Below, in pieces: positions 6,259-12,837 of a DNA stretch of 13,835 nucleotides. The position numbers and the translations under genes were made by a program. The stretch covers positions 1 to 13,835 of the forward strand of contig JAZRYM010000032.1 of assembly GCA_045600765.1 (NCBI GenBank), in the 5' to 3' direction. Position 1 is the first letter of the stretch. Every line of letters starts with the position of its first letter. The stretch comes from RGIG426 sp045600765 (GTDB taxonomy: Bacteria > Bacillota > Clostridia > Oscillospirales > Acutalibacteraceae). A model generated the notes under the pieces. The model was not told the DNA's origin, ran no database searches, and worked only from the letters and a program-made list of their open reading frames with translations.

Positions 6259-6287
6259 AGTATAGCATACAAGTTGAAAAAATGCAA
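6259..6287 (-). promoter_or_regulatory. Sigma-A promoter of nrdR
   Basis: On the minus strand: TTGCAT (6287-6282), a 17-base spacer, and TATACT (6264-6259) preceded by an extended -10 TG. The predicted start is near 6252, about 44 bases before the nrdR ATG. Confidence 0.75.
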
Positions 6288-6288
6288 T

Positions 6289-6322
6289 AAAAAATCTCCG
6301 CTTTCCGAAAAGAAAGCGGAGA
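6289..6322 (-). terminator. Rho-independent terminator of the minus-strand sugar transferase
   Basis: On the minus strand an 11-bp stem (6312-6322 with 6295-6305, core GAAAGCGGAG) is followed by six T residues (A at 6289-6294 on plus). It starts 9 bases after the sugar transferase stop. Its T run ends two bases before the nrdR -35 element, so gene end and next promoter are tightly packed. Confidence 0.88.
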
Positions 6323-6330
6323 GGTGGGAA

Positions 6331-7023
6331 TTACGAAGCGGTGCGATGATTGAGAAGAATGCGGATATCCGCTTCCTGCACGGCGTGACCGTCCACCACG
6401 TCGGTGGAGCGAAGCACACACATCACCGTTTTTGTAAGAATTTGCATATCAAAGAGGAAGGTGGCGTGGCGGGCGTAGTAGCCGTCCATGAACGCCTTTT
6501 TGTTGACTCGCAGGTTGTCGCGGCCGTTGATTTGCGACCAGCCGGTAAGACCGGGACGCACCGTGGTGGCGAAATGCAGCTCGCGCAGGCGGAGCAGTTC
6601 CTTTTCCGCCGGAATGACCGGGCGCGGGCCGACAAAACTCATATCGCCGATGAGAATGTTCCACAGTTGCGGCAGTTCGTCAAGGCTGAACCGACGAAGC
6701 ATACGACCGGTGGGGGAAATGTATTTTTGCGCTTCCAGGTCGCAGGTGGCGACGTTTTGGGGCGCATCAATGCTCATCGTGCGGAATTTGAGGCACCGGA
6801 ATTCTTTTCCGTCTTTGCCGATACGCGTTTGCAGGAACAGAGGCGAAGCCTTGGTATCCCACGCGGAGATGAGGGCGACAGCCAGTTCGAGCGGAATCAA
6901 CAGCACAAAGAGGAGCAGGGCGAACACGATGTCGAGTGTCCGCTTCACAAAGAGGAAACTCTTGTGCGGCGTTTTGATATTTTTGGTCGGGGCATTCATG
7001 GAGATTAACGCTTCGCGGCTCAT
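6331..7023 (-). CDS. Bacterial sugar transferase (monotopic phosphoglycosyl transferase, PglC/WbaP-catalytic-domain type)
   Basis: Expected to transfer a phospho-sugar from a UDP-sugar to undecaprenyl phosphate, starting a surface glycan or exopolysaccharide repeat at the inner face of the membrane. The 230-residue protein has one re-entrant hydrophobic segment (about residues 30-54, with the helix-breaking P44), then the soluble core: LFLQTRIGKDGKEF, LKFRTM at 78-83, SLDELPQLWNIL with the catalytic D115-E116 pair, MSFVGPRPV, and RPGLTGWSQINGRD. It lacks the N-terminal multi-helix region of WbaP-type proteins. An in-frame GTG at 7032 overlaps the AGGAG site (7036-7032), so the ATG at 7023, 8 bases further on, is the start. 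It is divergent from a paralogue, with no glycosyltransferase cluster around it. The sugar cannot be told. Confidence 0.9.
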   Translation of the reverse strand: MSREALISMNAPTKNIKTPHKSFLFVKRTLDIVFALLLFVLLIPLELAVALISAWDTKASPLFLQTRIGKDGKEFRCLKFRTMSIDAPQNVATCDLEAQKYISPTGRMLRRFSLDELPQLWNILIGDMSFVGPRPVIPAEKELLRLRELHFATTVRPGLTGWSQINGRDNLRVNKKAFMDGYYARHATFLFDMQILTKTVMCVLRSTDVVDGHAVQEADIRILLNHRTAS

Positions 7024-7079
7024 GTTCGTCACTCCTTTCCATTTCGTTCAAATCGCGGGTTTTCCCGCTTTGCAACGTC

Positions 7080-7108
7080 ATTATACTCTGTAAAGCGGCG
7101 AAATACAA
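7080..7108 (-). promoter_or_regulatory. Sigma-A promoter of the minus-strand sugar transferase
   Basis: On the minus strand: TTGTAT (7108-7103), a 17-base spacer and a perfect TATAAT (7085-7080), with transcription expected from about 7073 and a leader of about 50 bases before the ATG at 7023. Confidence 0.75.
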
Positions 7109-7115
7109 GTTTCAA

Positions 7116-7145
7116 TTTTGTAACCTTTTTGTCACTTTTGTAACC
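7116..7145. repeat. Three 10-bp tandem repeats upstream of the sugar transferase promoter
   Basis: Three consecutive 10-base units, TTTTGTAACC (7116-7125), TTTTTGTCAC (7126-7135) and TTTTGTAACC (7136-7145); the outer two are identical. The period equals about one helical turn, and the block begins 7 bases upstream of the -35 box of the minus-strand gene, within the 223-bp divergent region. This arrangement suggests a regulator binding on one DNA face, or phased T-tracts that bend the DNA. No regulator is identified. Confidence 0.6.
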
Positions 7146-7246
7146 ATTTTCATTTACATAAAGACAAGACGGTGGGAAATTCTAAAATAAAATGGCGAAA
7201 AAACGGTCAAAACGCCGAAAAAACAGTCGAAAAAGGAGGGGTATGC

Positions 7247-7804
7247 GTGTATCCGAAAGTCAAACGGTGGTTGGATGCGGGAGCGGCGGCGGTGTTGCTG
7301 GCGACGTTTTTGCCGCTGATGATGGTGCTTGCGTTGCTGCTTTGCGCGACGCAACCGGGGCCCGCGCTCTTTTCGCAAACGCGGGTGGGAAAAGGGGACA
7401 AGCCTTTTACCATTCATAAATTTTGCACGCTCTATCCGGACGGTACGCGCAAAACGCCGCTCGGCGCGTGGTTACGGCGGTGGAGCCTCGATGAACTGCC
7501 GCAACTGTGGAACATTCTTGTCGGCGAGATGAGTTTTGTCGGCCCGCGTCCCGTCGTTCCGAGCGAACGCGAATTGCTCGCCGCTCGCCGCTTTTACGGC
7601 GCGACGGGCGTTTTGCCGGGATTAACGGGACTTGCGCAGGTGCGCGGGCGCAAGCGGTTGAGCGCCGAGGAAAAGGCGCGGTGCGATGCGTATTACTGCA
7701 AAGAGATGTCCTTTTCGCTTGACCTCTATATTCTGTGGCGCACGCTGTTTTGTGTGCACAGCGCCGATGAAAGTCCCCGTAAAAAGCCCTTGACAAACGC
7801 TTGA
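7247..7804 (+). CDS. Bacterial sugar transferase, second and shorter paralogue
   Basis: A 185-residue phosphoglycosyl transferase of the same fold as its divergent neighbour, sharing near-identical RRxSLDELPQLWNIL and MSFVGPRPV blocks. The hydrophobic segment spans about residues 12-34, with a central P23; the catalytic pair is D82-E83, and LPGLTGLAQVRGR follows. Two oddities: the usual KFRTM motif reads KFCTL (C60 in place of Arg), and the linker between this motif and the DE pair is about 12 residues shorter than in the neighbour. The start is the GTG at 7247, 7 bases after AGGAGG (7234-7239); the ATG at 7243 is out of frame. No convincing promoter was found upstream. It may act on another sugar, or be impaired. 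Confidence 0.85.
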   Translation: MYPKVKRWLDAGAAAVLLATFLPLMMVLALLLCATQPGPALFSQTRVGKGDKPFTIHKFCTLYPDGTRKTPLGAWLRRWSLDELPQLWNILVGEMSFVGPRPVVPSERELLAARRFYGATGVLPGLTGLAQVRGRKRLSAEEKARCDAYYCKEMSFSLDLYILWRTLFCVHSADESPRKKPLTNA

Positions 7805-7818
7805 AAAGCGGGTATACT
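7790..7818 (+). promoter_or_regulatory. Sigma-A promoter of the alaS operon
   Basis: A perfect TTGACA (7790-7795), a 17-base spacer and TATACT (7813-7818). The -35 element lies in the last codons of the upstream sugar transferase and the -10 just past its TGA. Transcription is predicted to start near 7825, immediately before the T-box leader. Confidence 0.88.
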
Positions 7819-7824
7819 GAACGT

Positions 7825-8062
7825 ATAGCAAGAAAGGCTTTGACGGGTCTCAACCGTTTTTGGCGGCAACAAGAGAGAGTTCCTCGGATTTCCGGCTGAA
7901 AGGGAACTTGTGTCGCGCACGGTACGCCAACCCCGAGCCTCGCCGCGAGGAGTGGCGACGTGTTCCGCGTTAAGGAGCAAAGCGGCGGTCGTTTCGACCG
8001 CAAATTGGGTGGTACCGCGGAGATTGGTCTTCGTCCCTTTGTGGGGCGAGGGCTATTTTTTT
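7825..8062 (+). promoter_or_regulatory. T-box riboswitch (alanine, specifier GCC)
   Basis: Leader RNA that senses uncharged tRNA-Ala and controls read-through into alaS. Stem I can be drawn by eye: GGCT (7836-7839) with AGCC (7936-7939), a TTGA kink region, CGGG (7844-7847) with CCCG (7932-7935), an internal loop whose 3' side holds GCC (7926-7928) followed by A, then CCGT (7854-7857) with ACGG (7919-7922). The AGAGAG bulge (7873-7879) lies below an apical stem, AGTTCC with GGAACT (7878-7883, 7903-7908). The conserved T-box GGGTGGTACCGCG is at 8007-8019; its TGGT bulge (8010-8013) pairs with ACCA, the expected tRNA-Ala 3' end. The hairpin 7985-8001 precedes it. GGG (8007-8009) and ACC (8014-8016) can pair with CCC (8035-8037) and GGT (8026-8028), competing with the terminator. 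It fills most of the 317-base gap before alaS. Confidence 0.93.
8028..8062 (+). terminator. Regulated intrinsic terminator of the T-box leader
   Basis: A 10-bp stem, TCTTCGTCCC (8028-8037) with GGGGCGAGGG (8043-8052) including G-T wobbles, TTTGT loop, then seven T residues (8056-8062). Its 5' arm is shared with the antiterminator, so uncharged tRNA binding should prevent its formation. Confidence 0.88.
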
Positions 8063-8121
8063 ATGGTATCGCCGAAAAAATCGGTTGTAGAAAAATTTAC
8101 ATAACGAAAGAAGGATTTTCA

Positions 8122-10755
8122 TTGGAATGGACAGGACTTAATGAACTGCGCGAAAAATATCTCGCGTTTTTCGAGAGCAAGGGGCATTTGCGCCACGACA
8201 GTTATTCACTCATCCCGCAAGGGGACAAATCGCTTTTGCTGATTCCCGCGGGGATGGCGCCGCTGAAAAAGTATTTTACCGGCGAGGCGGTGCCGCCGCG
8301 CAAACGGATGACTACCTGTCAAAAATGCATCCGCACGCCGGATATTGAGCGTGTCGGAAAAACCGCCCGCCACGGCACCTATTTTGAGATGCTGGGCAAT
8401 TTCAGCTTCGGCGATTATTTCAAGAAAGATGCCACCGCGTGGGCGTGGGAATTTTGCACGAAAGTGCTCGAAATGCCGGTGGACAAGCTGTATGTCAGCA
8501 TTTATGAGGACGACGACGAGGCGTTTGAAATTTGGACGAAACAAAACGGCGTTGACCCGTCCCACATGGTGCGCCTCGGAAAAGAGGACAACTTCTGGGA
8601 GCACGGTGAAGGCCCTTGCGGCCCTTGCTCCGAGATTTATTTTGACCGCGGCGCGGAGCACGGTTGCGGCAGTCCCGATTGCCACGTCGGGTGCGATTGC
8701 GACCGCTTTGTGGAATTCTGGAATCTCGTGTTTACCCAGTTCGATTCGGACGGAAAAGGGACGTATACCCCGCTCGCCAACCCCAACATCGACACCGGTA
8801 TGGGGCTTGAACGTCTCGCCTGCATTATGCAGGGCGTGGACAACCTCTTTGAGGTGGACACGGTGCAAAACATTATGAAACACGTGTCGGAGATTGCCGG
8901 CGTGACCTACGGCGACAACGAGAAAACCGACGTGTCGCTCCGTGTGATTACCGACCACATCCGCTCCACCACCTTTATGGTGGGCGACGGCGTGATGCCG
9001 TCGAATGAGGGGCGCGGTTACGTGCTTCGCCGTCTGCTTCGTCGCGCCGCGCGGCACGGGCGTTTGCTCGGCATCAAAGAGCCGTTCCTCTACAAAGTGT
9101 GCGAGACGGTGGTTTCCGAGAACCTGTCCGCTTACCCCGAACTGAAAGAGAAAGAGGACTTTATCAAAAAACTCATCCGCAACGAGGAAGAGGCGTTCGA
9201 CAAGACCATCGACAGCGGGTTGCAACTCTTAAACGAGTGCCTTGACAACCTGAAAGGGGACACCCTTTCGGGCGAAGATGCGTTCAAACTGTACGATACA
9301 TACGGATTCCCGCTTGACTTGACGGTGGATATTCTGGAAGAAAAAGGCCTCAAAGTGGACGAGGCGGCGTTCCAAGAGAAGATGACCGAACAGCGCACCC
9401 GTGCGCGCAACGCTCGCAAAGATGCGGGCGCGGATGCGTGGAAAGGGGAAGCGCAGGTGGCGGAGACGCTTGCGCCCACGAAATTTGTCGGTTACGATAC
9501 GCTGACCGCCGATGCCAAGGTGGTGGCGATTATTCGCGAAAATCAGTTGGTGGACAGCGTTTCCCTCGGCGAACCCGCCGCGGTGGTGCTGGATACCACG
9601 CCGTTTTACGGCGAGTCGGGCGGCCAGGTCGGCGACAGCGGCACGCTGTCCGGCGAGGGCGGCACGTTTGACGTGGAAGGTACGCTGAAGGTTGGCACGG
9701 GCGTGTTTGTGCATAACGGCACGGTGTCGCTCGGCGACATTCGCGTGGGCGACACGCTGGTAGCGGCGGTCAACGAGGGCGTGCGCCTTTCGACCATGCG
9801 CAACCACACGGCGGCGCACTTGTTGCAAGCGGCGCTTCGCCGCGTGCTTGGCACGCACGTGGAGCAGGCGGGTCAGCTCGTGGACGACAAAAAAGTTCGC
9901 TTTGACTTCACCCATTTCTCCGCGCTGACGGCGGAGGAGTTGACGCAGGTGGAAACGCTTGTCAACGAGTGGATTCTCTCGGGTACGGCGACCGATATTC
10001 GCGAAATGCCGATTGACGAAGCGCGTAAACTGGGTGCAATGGCGCTGTTCGGCGAGAAATACGGCGACGTGGTGCGCGTGGTGTCCGTGCCGGACGTGTC
10101 GGTGGAATTTTGCGGCGGTACGCACGTGAAAAACACCGGCAACCTCGGGTTGTTCCGCGTTTTGAGCGAGACGTCGGTGGCCGCCGGTGTGCGCCGTATT
10201 GAGGCGACGACGGGATTAAACTCCCTTGCCGCCGTGCGCGCGACCGATGCCCTTATCGGCGACGCGGTGAAAGAACTGAAAGCCAACGCCGCGGACGATT
10301 TGACCCGTCGTGCCGCGCAACTGATGAAAGAACTGAAAGACACCCGCCGCGAACTGGAAGCCGCCGAGAGCAAACTCGCCGCTTCCGCCCTCGGTGACGT
10401 GCTCGATAAAGCCGAAGCGGTGGGCGCGGTCAAATTTGCGAGCGCGGTGTACGACAACACCGACAACGCGGCGCTTCGCCTGCTTTGCGACCGCTGCAAA
10501 GACGCGATGACCGCCGACACGGTAGTGCTTCTTGCCGGTGTGTCAGAGGGGAACATCGCCTTTGCTTGCGCGTGCGGTGCGGACGCGGTGAAAGCGGGCG
10601 CCAACGCGGGCAAACTCATTAAAGAAGCCGCCACCGCCTGCGGCGGTAACGGCGGCGGTCGTCCCGATTCCGCGATGGGCGCGGCAAAAGGGGTCGGCGA
10701 CAATGCCAAGGCGAAAGCGGTCGAAGCGCTTGCCGCCGCCAAAGCGATTTTGTAA
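8122..10755 (+). CDS. alaS: Alanyl-tRNA synthetase
   Basis: Class II synthetase that attaches alanine to tRNA-Ala and clears mischarged Ser/Gly. At 877 residues it is full length. The catalytic domain opens with WTGLNELREKYLAFFESKGH and includes FEMLGNFSFGDYFKK and GPCGPCSEIYFDRG. The editing domain carries H562 and H566 (HTAAHLL) and C664/H668 (CGGTH), the zinc-site residues. The C-Ala domain ends with a glycine-rich stretch, GGNGGGRPDSAMGAA. The start is a TTG at 8122, 6 bases after AAGGA (8111-8115); it aligns with the usual M-x-W-T-G-L-N start, while the ATG at 8127 is out of frame and upstream in-frame codons fall in the T-box. It is the first gene of an operon with the HIT protein and exonuclease, under T-box control. 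Confidence 0.97.
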   Translation: MEWTGLNELREKYLAFFESKGHLRHDSYSLIPQGDKSLLLIPAGMAPLKKYFTGEAVPPRKRMTTCQKCIRTPDIERVGKTARHGTYFEMLGNFSFGDYFKKDATAWAWEFCTKVLEMPVDKLYVSIYEDDDEAFEIWTKQNGVDPSHMVRLGKEDNFWEHGEGPCGPCSEIYFDRGAEHGCGSPDCHVGCDCDRFVEFWNLVFTQFDSDGKGTYTPLANPNIDTGMGLERLACIMQGVDNLFEVDTVQNIMKHVSEIAGVTYGDNEKTDVSLRVITDHIRSTTFMVGDGVMPSNEGRGYVLRRLLRRAARHGRLLGIKEPFLYKVCETVVSENLSAYPELKEKEDFIKKLIRNEEEAFDKTIDSGLQLLNECLDNLKGDTLSGEDAFKLYDTYGFPLDLTVDILEEKGLKVDEAAFQEKMTEQRTRARNARKDAGADAWKGEAQVAETLAPTKFVGYDTLTADAKVVAIIRENQLVDSVSLGEPAAVVLDTTPFYGESGGQVGDSGTLSGEGGTFDVEGTLKVGTGVFVHNGTVSLGDIRVGDTLVAAVNEGVRLSTMRNHTAAHLLQAALRRVLGTHVEQAGQLVDDKKVRFDFTHFSALTAEELTQVETLVNEWILSGTATDIREMPIDEARKLGAMALFGEKYGDVVRVVSVPDVSVEFCGGTHVKNTGNLGLFRVLSETSVAAGVRRIEATTGLNSLAAVRATDALIGDAVKELKANAADDLTRRAAQLMKELKDTRRELEAAESKLAASALGDVLDKAEAVGAVKFASAVYDNTDNAALRLLCDRCKDAMTADTVVLLAGVSEGNIAFACACGADAVKAGANAGKLIKEAATACGGNGGGRPDSAMGAAKGVGDNAKAKAVEALAAAKAIL

Positions 10756-10775
10756 GAAGAAAAGGAGAGAAGACA

Positions 10776-11114
10776 ATGGATTGCATTTTTTGTAAAATCG
10801 TAGCAGGGGAGATTCCCTCCACCAAGGTGTATGAGGACGAGACGGTGCTCGCGTTCCGCGACATCAATCCCCAAGCGCCTACGCACATTCTGTTTATCCC
10901 GAAAGCGCACATCGCGAACGGTGCGGCGGGCATTACCGCCGACAACGCCGCTGTGGTGGGACACATTTTTGAGGTGATTGCCGCCGTCGCGAAAGAAGAG
11001 GGACTGTCCGACTTCCGCGTGGTGACCAACAACGGCGAGGGTGCCGGTCAAACGGTGCCGCACCTGCATTTCCACCTGCTCGGTGGGCGCACGCTGGGCA
11101 TTGAAATGGGGTAA
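10776..11114 (+). CDS. HIT family protein (HINT-type nucleotide hydrolase)
   Basis: A 112-residue histidine-triad protein, expected to hydrolyse purine nucleoside phosphoramidates or aminoacyl-adenylates in the cytosol. It begins with CIFCKIVAGEIPSTKVYEDE and carries the triad HLHFHLLGG, with H96, H98 and H100. N-terminal C3 and C6 suggest a zinc site shared by many HINT proteins. AAGGAG at 10762-10767, 8 bases before the ATG, and a 20-base gap after alaS indicate one operon. Linkage to alaS fits the known ability of HINT enzymes to hydrolyse aminoacyl-AMP released by synthetases, but that link is inferred here. Confidence 0.94.
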   Translation: MDCIFCKIVAGEIPSTKVYEDETVLAFRDINPQAPTHILFIPKAHIANGAAGITADNAAVVGHIFEVIAAVAKEEGLSDFRVVTNNGEGAGQTVPHLHFHLLGGRTLGIEMG

Positions 11115-11119
11115 CCCGT

Positions 11120-12001
11120 ATGCAGTATGTACTGATGGATCTCGAATGGAACGGTTCGTATTCCAAGCGGGCGCACGGCTATTTTAACGAAATTATCGAA
11201 ATCGGTGCGACCAAACTGGACGAAAATTTGCAAAAAATCGACCGGTTCCATTTTATCATTAAACCGGTGGTCAGCAAAAAAATCACCAACATCGTCACCG
11301 ACTTGACCGGCATCGAGGCCTCTACCCTTGAAGACGGCGGCACCTTTGCCGAGGCGATGACCGCGCTCAAAGCGTTTGTGCCGAAAAACGCGGTGGTGCT
11401 CACATGGAGCAACACCGATTTGCTGGTACTTATCGAAAACTGCCGCTTCTTTTTCAAGCGGGAGCGCATCCCGTTTTTGTCGGCGTATGCCGATGCGCAG
11501 GCGTATTGTCAGCCGCGCATCGCGCCGGATACACCCGTCGGTCAGCAAATGGGGCTGACGAAAGCGGGCGAGGCGCTCGGCATCTCGACCGAGGGATTGG
11601 AAGCGCACCGCGCGGTGGATGACAGCGAGTTGACCGCCCGCATCTTTGCGGCGACCTATGACAAACCCTCGTTTGAGGCGTTTGTCAAGCGCACGGATGA
11701 GGATTTTTACAAACGCCTGCTCTATAAGCCGCATTTTGTGTCGCATGTAGGCAACCCGCTTGTAAAGCTCGAATACTTGACATTCGAGTGCCCCGCGTGC
11801 GGCAGACCGTTGCAAGCGCAAAGCAAATGGCGTTATTCCGGGCGGATGTTGTGCGCGGATATGCCCTGCTCCTGCGGGAAAAAGTATGTCGGACGGGTGC
11901 AGGTCAAGGTGTTGTATGATGATGTGGCGGTGCGCCGCCGCTTGACCGAAGCCAAACCGAAAGAGGAATCGACGGAGGATACGACGGAAACCGAAGCGTA
12001 A
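11120..12001 (+). CDS. DEDDh 3'-5' exonuclease (RNase T/KapD-like) with C-terminal zinc ribbon
   Basis: A 293-residue protein. The N-terminal part (about 1-180) is a DnaQ-like exonuclease: D7 and E9 in MDLEWN, D100 in SNTDLLVL, and H163 with D168 in the HxAxxD motif HRAVDD. This family degrades RNA or DNA 3' ends with two metal ions; the substrate is not deducible. The region after 220 holds FECPACGRPL and LCADMPCSCGKKY, with C224, C227, C245, C250 and C252, a likely zinc ribbon that may bind nucleic acid. An acidic, low-complexity tail (KPKEESTEDTTETEA) ends the protein. The ATG is 5 bases after the HIT stop and the weak GGGGT site overlaps that stop, so translation is probably coupled. Last gene of the alaS operon. 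Confidence 0.9.
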   Translation: MQYVLMDLEWNGSYSKRAHGYFNEIIEIGATKLDENLQKIDRFHFIIKPVVSKKITNIVTDLTGIEASTLEDGGTFAEAMTALKAFVPKNAVVLTWSNTDLLVLIENCRFFFKRERIPFLSAYADAQAYCQPRIAPDTPVGQQMGLTKAGEALGISTEGLEAHRAVDDSELTARIFAATYDKPSFEAFVKRTDEDFYKRLLYKPHFVSHVGNPLVKLEYLTFECPACGRPLQAQSKWRYSGRMLCADMPCSCGKKYVGRVQVKVLYDDVAVRRRLTEAKPKEESTEDTTETEA

Positions 12002-12018
12002 AAAAGAACAGAAAAAGA

Positions 12019-12067
12019 GCGAGCCGTGTAAAGTTTAACCACTTTACACGGCTCGCTTCGGCTTTTT
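12019..12067. terminator. Bidirectional terminator between the exonuclease gene and pssA-like gene
   Basis: A perfect 16-bp stem (12019-12034 with 12041-12056) and a 6-base loop. On the plus strand it is followed by TTCGGCTTTTT (12057-12067); on the minus strand by a T-rich run (A-rich plus bases 12001-12018). It lies between two convergent genes and probably stops both. Confidence 0.85.
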
Positions 12068-12075
12068 GTAAAAAT

Positions 12076-12732
12076 TTATTTGCCGAGGAGGAGCAGGAGC
12101 AACAGTTCGACAAATCCAACGCCGAGGAGAATCATCAACCCGCGGAAACGGGGTTTGAGGACGCGAAATTTGAGCAGATAGGACGGAATGGCGGCGAGCA
12201 ACACGAGGAGATAAATCCACTGAAACGCGCCATCGCCCACGAGACCCCGTAAAAGGTAGATTGCGGGGAGCACAAGCGAGATGTAGTTGACGGGGAAGCC
12301 CTCATAATAGCGGAACGGGTGGTCGCCTTGTTTTATACGGGCTTCTTGCGCGACGTTGAAATACGCGAGGCGAATTTGCACCGCCACGGCGTACAGTGCC
12401 ATCACCGGAATCACGGCGGTGTGGCGCAAACCCGCGCCGTAACCGACGGCGATGGGGAGAAGCCCGAACGCCACCATATCCGACAGAATATCAATTTGCA
12501 GACCGTAGCGTTTTTCGATGGCGGTGCGTTCTTTTGTGTTGGCGATTTTGCCGTCGACCATATCAATCATACCGCACGCCATAAGAAGAATCAGACCGGT
12601 CATCGGTGCACCGTTGACGGCGTAAAACACGCCGAGAGTACCGAGAAAAAGGCTCAGCAGAGTGGCAATAACCGTATAATCAAAAAAGCCAATGTGTTTT
12701 TCTTTAATGTTCGCTAAAAACTCTTTCAGCAT
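12076..12732 (-). CDS. pssA: CDP-alcohol phosphatidyltransferase, phosphatidylserine synthase-like
   Basis: A 218-residue membrane enzyme with about six hydrophobic helices. The family forms a phosphodiester between CDP-diacylglycerol and an alcohol; serine is the likely acceptor because the sequence resembles clostridial PssA, though phosphatidylglycerophosphate synthase cannot be ruled out. The signature is present as DMVDGKIAN and YGLQIDILSDMVAFG, i.e. D-x2-D-G-x2-A-...-G-x3-D-x3-D with all four Asp. Two deviations: Asn follows Ala where Arg is usual, and the A-to-G spacing is about three residues longer than the textbook motif. No phosphatidylserine decarboxylase gene is beside it. AAGGAG (12746-12741) is 8 bases before the ATG. 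Confidence 0.85.
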   Translation of the reverse strand: MLKEFLANIKEKHIGFFDYTVIATLLSLFLGTLGVFYAVNGAPMTGLILLMACGMIDMVDGKIANTKERTAIEKRYGLQIDILSDMVAFGLLPIAVGYGAGLRHTAVIPVMALYAVAVQIRLAYFNVAQEARIKQGDHPFRYYEGFPVNYISLVLPAIYLLRGLVGDGAFQWIYLLVLLAAIPSYLLKFRVLKPRFRGLMILLGVGFVELLLLLLLGK

Positions 12733-12791
12733 AGAACACGCTCCTTCTGTTTCCGCCGCGAAACGCGGGCGGGATTACAAGAGTTGCCACC

Positions 12792-12820
12792 AGTATACCA
12801 CATAAAATCGAATTTGTAAA
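12792..12820 (-). promoter_or_regulatory. Sigma-A promoter of the pssA-like gene
   Basis: On the minus strand: TTTACA (12820-12815), a 17-base spacer and TATACT (12797-12792), with the extended -10 context TGTGGTATACT. The leader to the ATG at 12732 is about 50 bases. Confidence 0.75.
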
Positions 12821-12837
12821 GTCCCGCAAAAAACGGC

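Noticed and set aside
6209..6421. N-terminal extension of NrdR to 6421
   Set aside because: It runs through the nrdR operator, promoter and the preceding terminator, and NrdR proteins begin at the zinc ribbon.
7146..7246. A promoter for the plus-strand sugar transferase
   Set aside because: TTGTCA at 7129 has no acceptable -10 at 16-18 bases; other pairs are too far apart.
7192..7419. ATG at 7243 as the start of the second sugar transferase or of another gene
   Set aside because: It is well placed for the ribosome binding site but opens a different frame with no resemblance to any family and ends early; the GTG at 7247 gives the conserved protein.
7960..8121. Extended N-terminus of AlaRS from 7960
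   Set aside because: That stretch is the T-box leader with its terminator; the family N-terminus begins at the TTG at 8122, which has its own ribosome binding site.
8206..11075. Long open frames antisense to alaS and the HIT gene (up to 400 residues)
   Set aside because: They are produced by third-position GC bias in alaS; composition is dominated by Ala, Ser, Arg and His and no domain is recognisable.
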